Shown piece after piece: positions 6,776-7,105 of a stretch of 7,105 nt of DNA. The translations under genes were made by a program, and so were the position numbers. A model generated the notes under the pieces. It ran no database searches and was not told the DNA's origin. It saw nothing but the letters and a program-made list of their open reading frames with translations. Numbering within the stretch: position 1 is the stretch's first letter; every line of letters starts with the position of its first letter. Where the stretch lies: assembly GCA_964569095.1 (NCBI GenBank), contig CAZMTB010000056.1:1-7105 (forward strand). The letters run 5' to 3'. This DNA comes from JALWSI01 sp964569095 [NCBI: uncultured Aquificales bacterium] (GTDB taxonomy: Bacteria > Thermosulfidibacterota > Thermosulfidibacteria > Thermosulfidibacterales).

Positions 6776-7105
6776 AGGGCAAGAAACTCCCTCCGAACCT
6801 CTTCAGCATCTCCACAACTCATCTCACCCTCGGGACACGATCCCCTCAGGCAGCTGGGACCCGCATCCTCGAAGAGAAGGGGTGCCACCCTCCTGCAGAG
6901 CCTGAGCATCTCCTTTGCGACCTCTCTTATCTCCCACTGGGCCCGCCGGCAGCACCTCAGGGTGAAAAAGTGGAGCAACTCCCTGGCGTTCATGGTGACC
7001 ACGATGCTGGTGAAACAGGCGTTGGGCAAGAGGTATCTGGCATCCTCCCTCTCAATACCCAACCCCAACAACTCCTCGTAAGCCTCCCTGCAAAGCTCCA
7101 TAACC
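6772..7105 (-). CDS. thyX: FAD-dependent thymidylate synthase ThyX, C-terminal part (cut by window edge)
   Basis: The last 110 or so residues of ThyX, which makes dTMP from dUMP using methylene-tetrahydrofolate, NADPH and FAD. The frame stays open to the window end, and the Met at 7101 is internal, so the real start and the RHRxxS-type motif lie outside. Visible hallmarks are [26 protein letters not shown] and [14 protein letters not shown], which contribute to the FAD/dUMP site of the tetramer. The end carries a cysteine-rich tail ([18 protein letters not shown]-x4-C-x6-C) that I recall from some bacterial ThyX proteins and that is absent from shorter ones; its role is unknown. The stop overlaps the prfA start by four bases, making this the first visible gene of the minus-strand unit. 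Use of ThyX suggests, but does not prove, that classical ThyA is absent. Confidence 0.93.
   Translation of the reverse strand, partial: VMELCREAYEELLGLGIEREDARYLLPNACFTSIVVTMNARELLHFFTLRCCRRAQWEIREVAKEMLRLCRRVAPLLFEDAGPSCLRGSCPEGEMSCGDAEEVRREFLAL

Noticed and set aside
5828-7081. A 417-codon open frame on the plus strand
   Set aside because: It lies opposite prfA and thyX, both firmly identified by motifs. Its product is low in recognisable domains and is rich in Leu/His/Pro, as expected of antisense to a coding strand.

Overview
The window looks like ordinary chromosome from a diderm, probably anaerobic and perhaps thermophilic bacterium. It holds eight protein genes (one cut by the right edge) and no RNA genes, insertion sequences or CRISPR arrays that I can see. 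Signs used for the lineage guess: heavy use of AGG/AGA and ATA codons, frequent TTG/GTG starts, strong AAGGAGG ribosome sites, FAD-dependent ThyX, a small Cys-rich DUF6485-type protein, and a lipoprotein with TPR-like repeats. A Synergistota-like host would fit, but this is an inference of low confidence; no rRNA or other marker settles it.

Left part (1-2658, plus strand). A perfect 12-bp hairpin (12-38) lies ahead of a small cysteine-rich protein (80-304). After an 82-bp gap with a weak inverted repeat comes a two-gene unit: a membrane HAMP/HD-GYP protein, a likely cyclic-di-GMP phosphodiesterase (387-1805), overlapping a predicted TPR-type lipoprotein (to 2658). The lipoprotein seems to start at a CTG codon at 1792, inside the end of the HD-GYP gene, because that start restores a complete lipoprotein signal peptide and has a well-placed Shine-Dalgarno sequence.

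Right part (2650-7105, minus strand). Read right to left, this is a tightly packed unit: thyX (C-terminal part only), prfA, a HU-family gene, comEC, then a radical SAM gene. thyX/prfA and prfA/hup overlap by 4 bases (ATGA), and hup/comEC overlap by TTGA, suggesting translational coupling. The radical SAM gene follows comEC after a 72-bp gap with its own strong ribosome site. The two parts converge: the last 9 bases of the lipoprotein gene overlap the last 9 bases of the radical SAM gene.

The right-hand unit mixes DNA-precursor synthesis (ThyX), translation termination (RF1), nucleoid structure (HU) and DNA uptake (ComEC). The left-hand pair suggests cyclic-di-GMP turnover linked to an envelope lipoprotein. 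I see no clearly new defence or mobile system. The best leads are a ComEC whose C-terminal beta-lactamase-like region has lost its metal ligands, an HU protein with Leu at the usual DNA-intercalating Pro63, the probable CTG start, and the leader hairpin with a segment complementary to the first gene's ribosome site.
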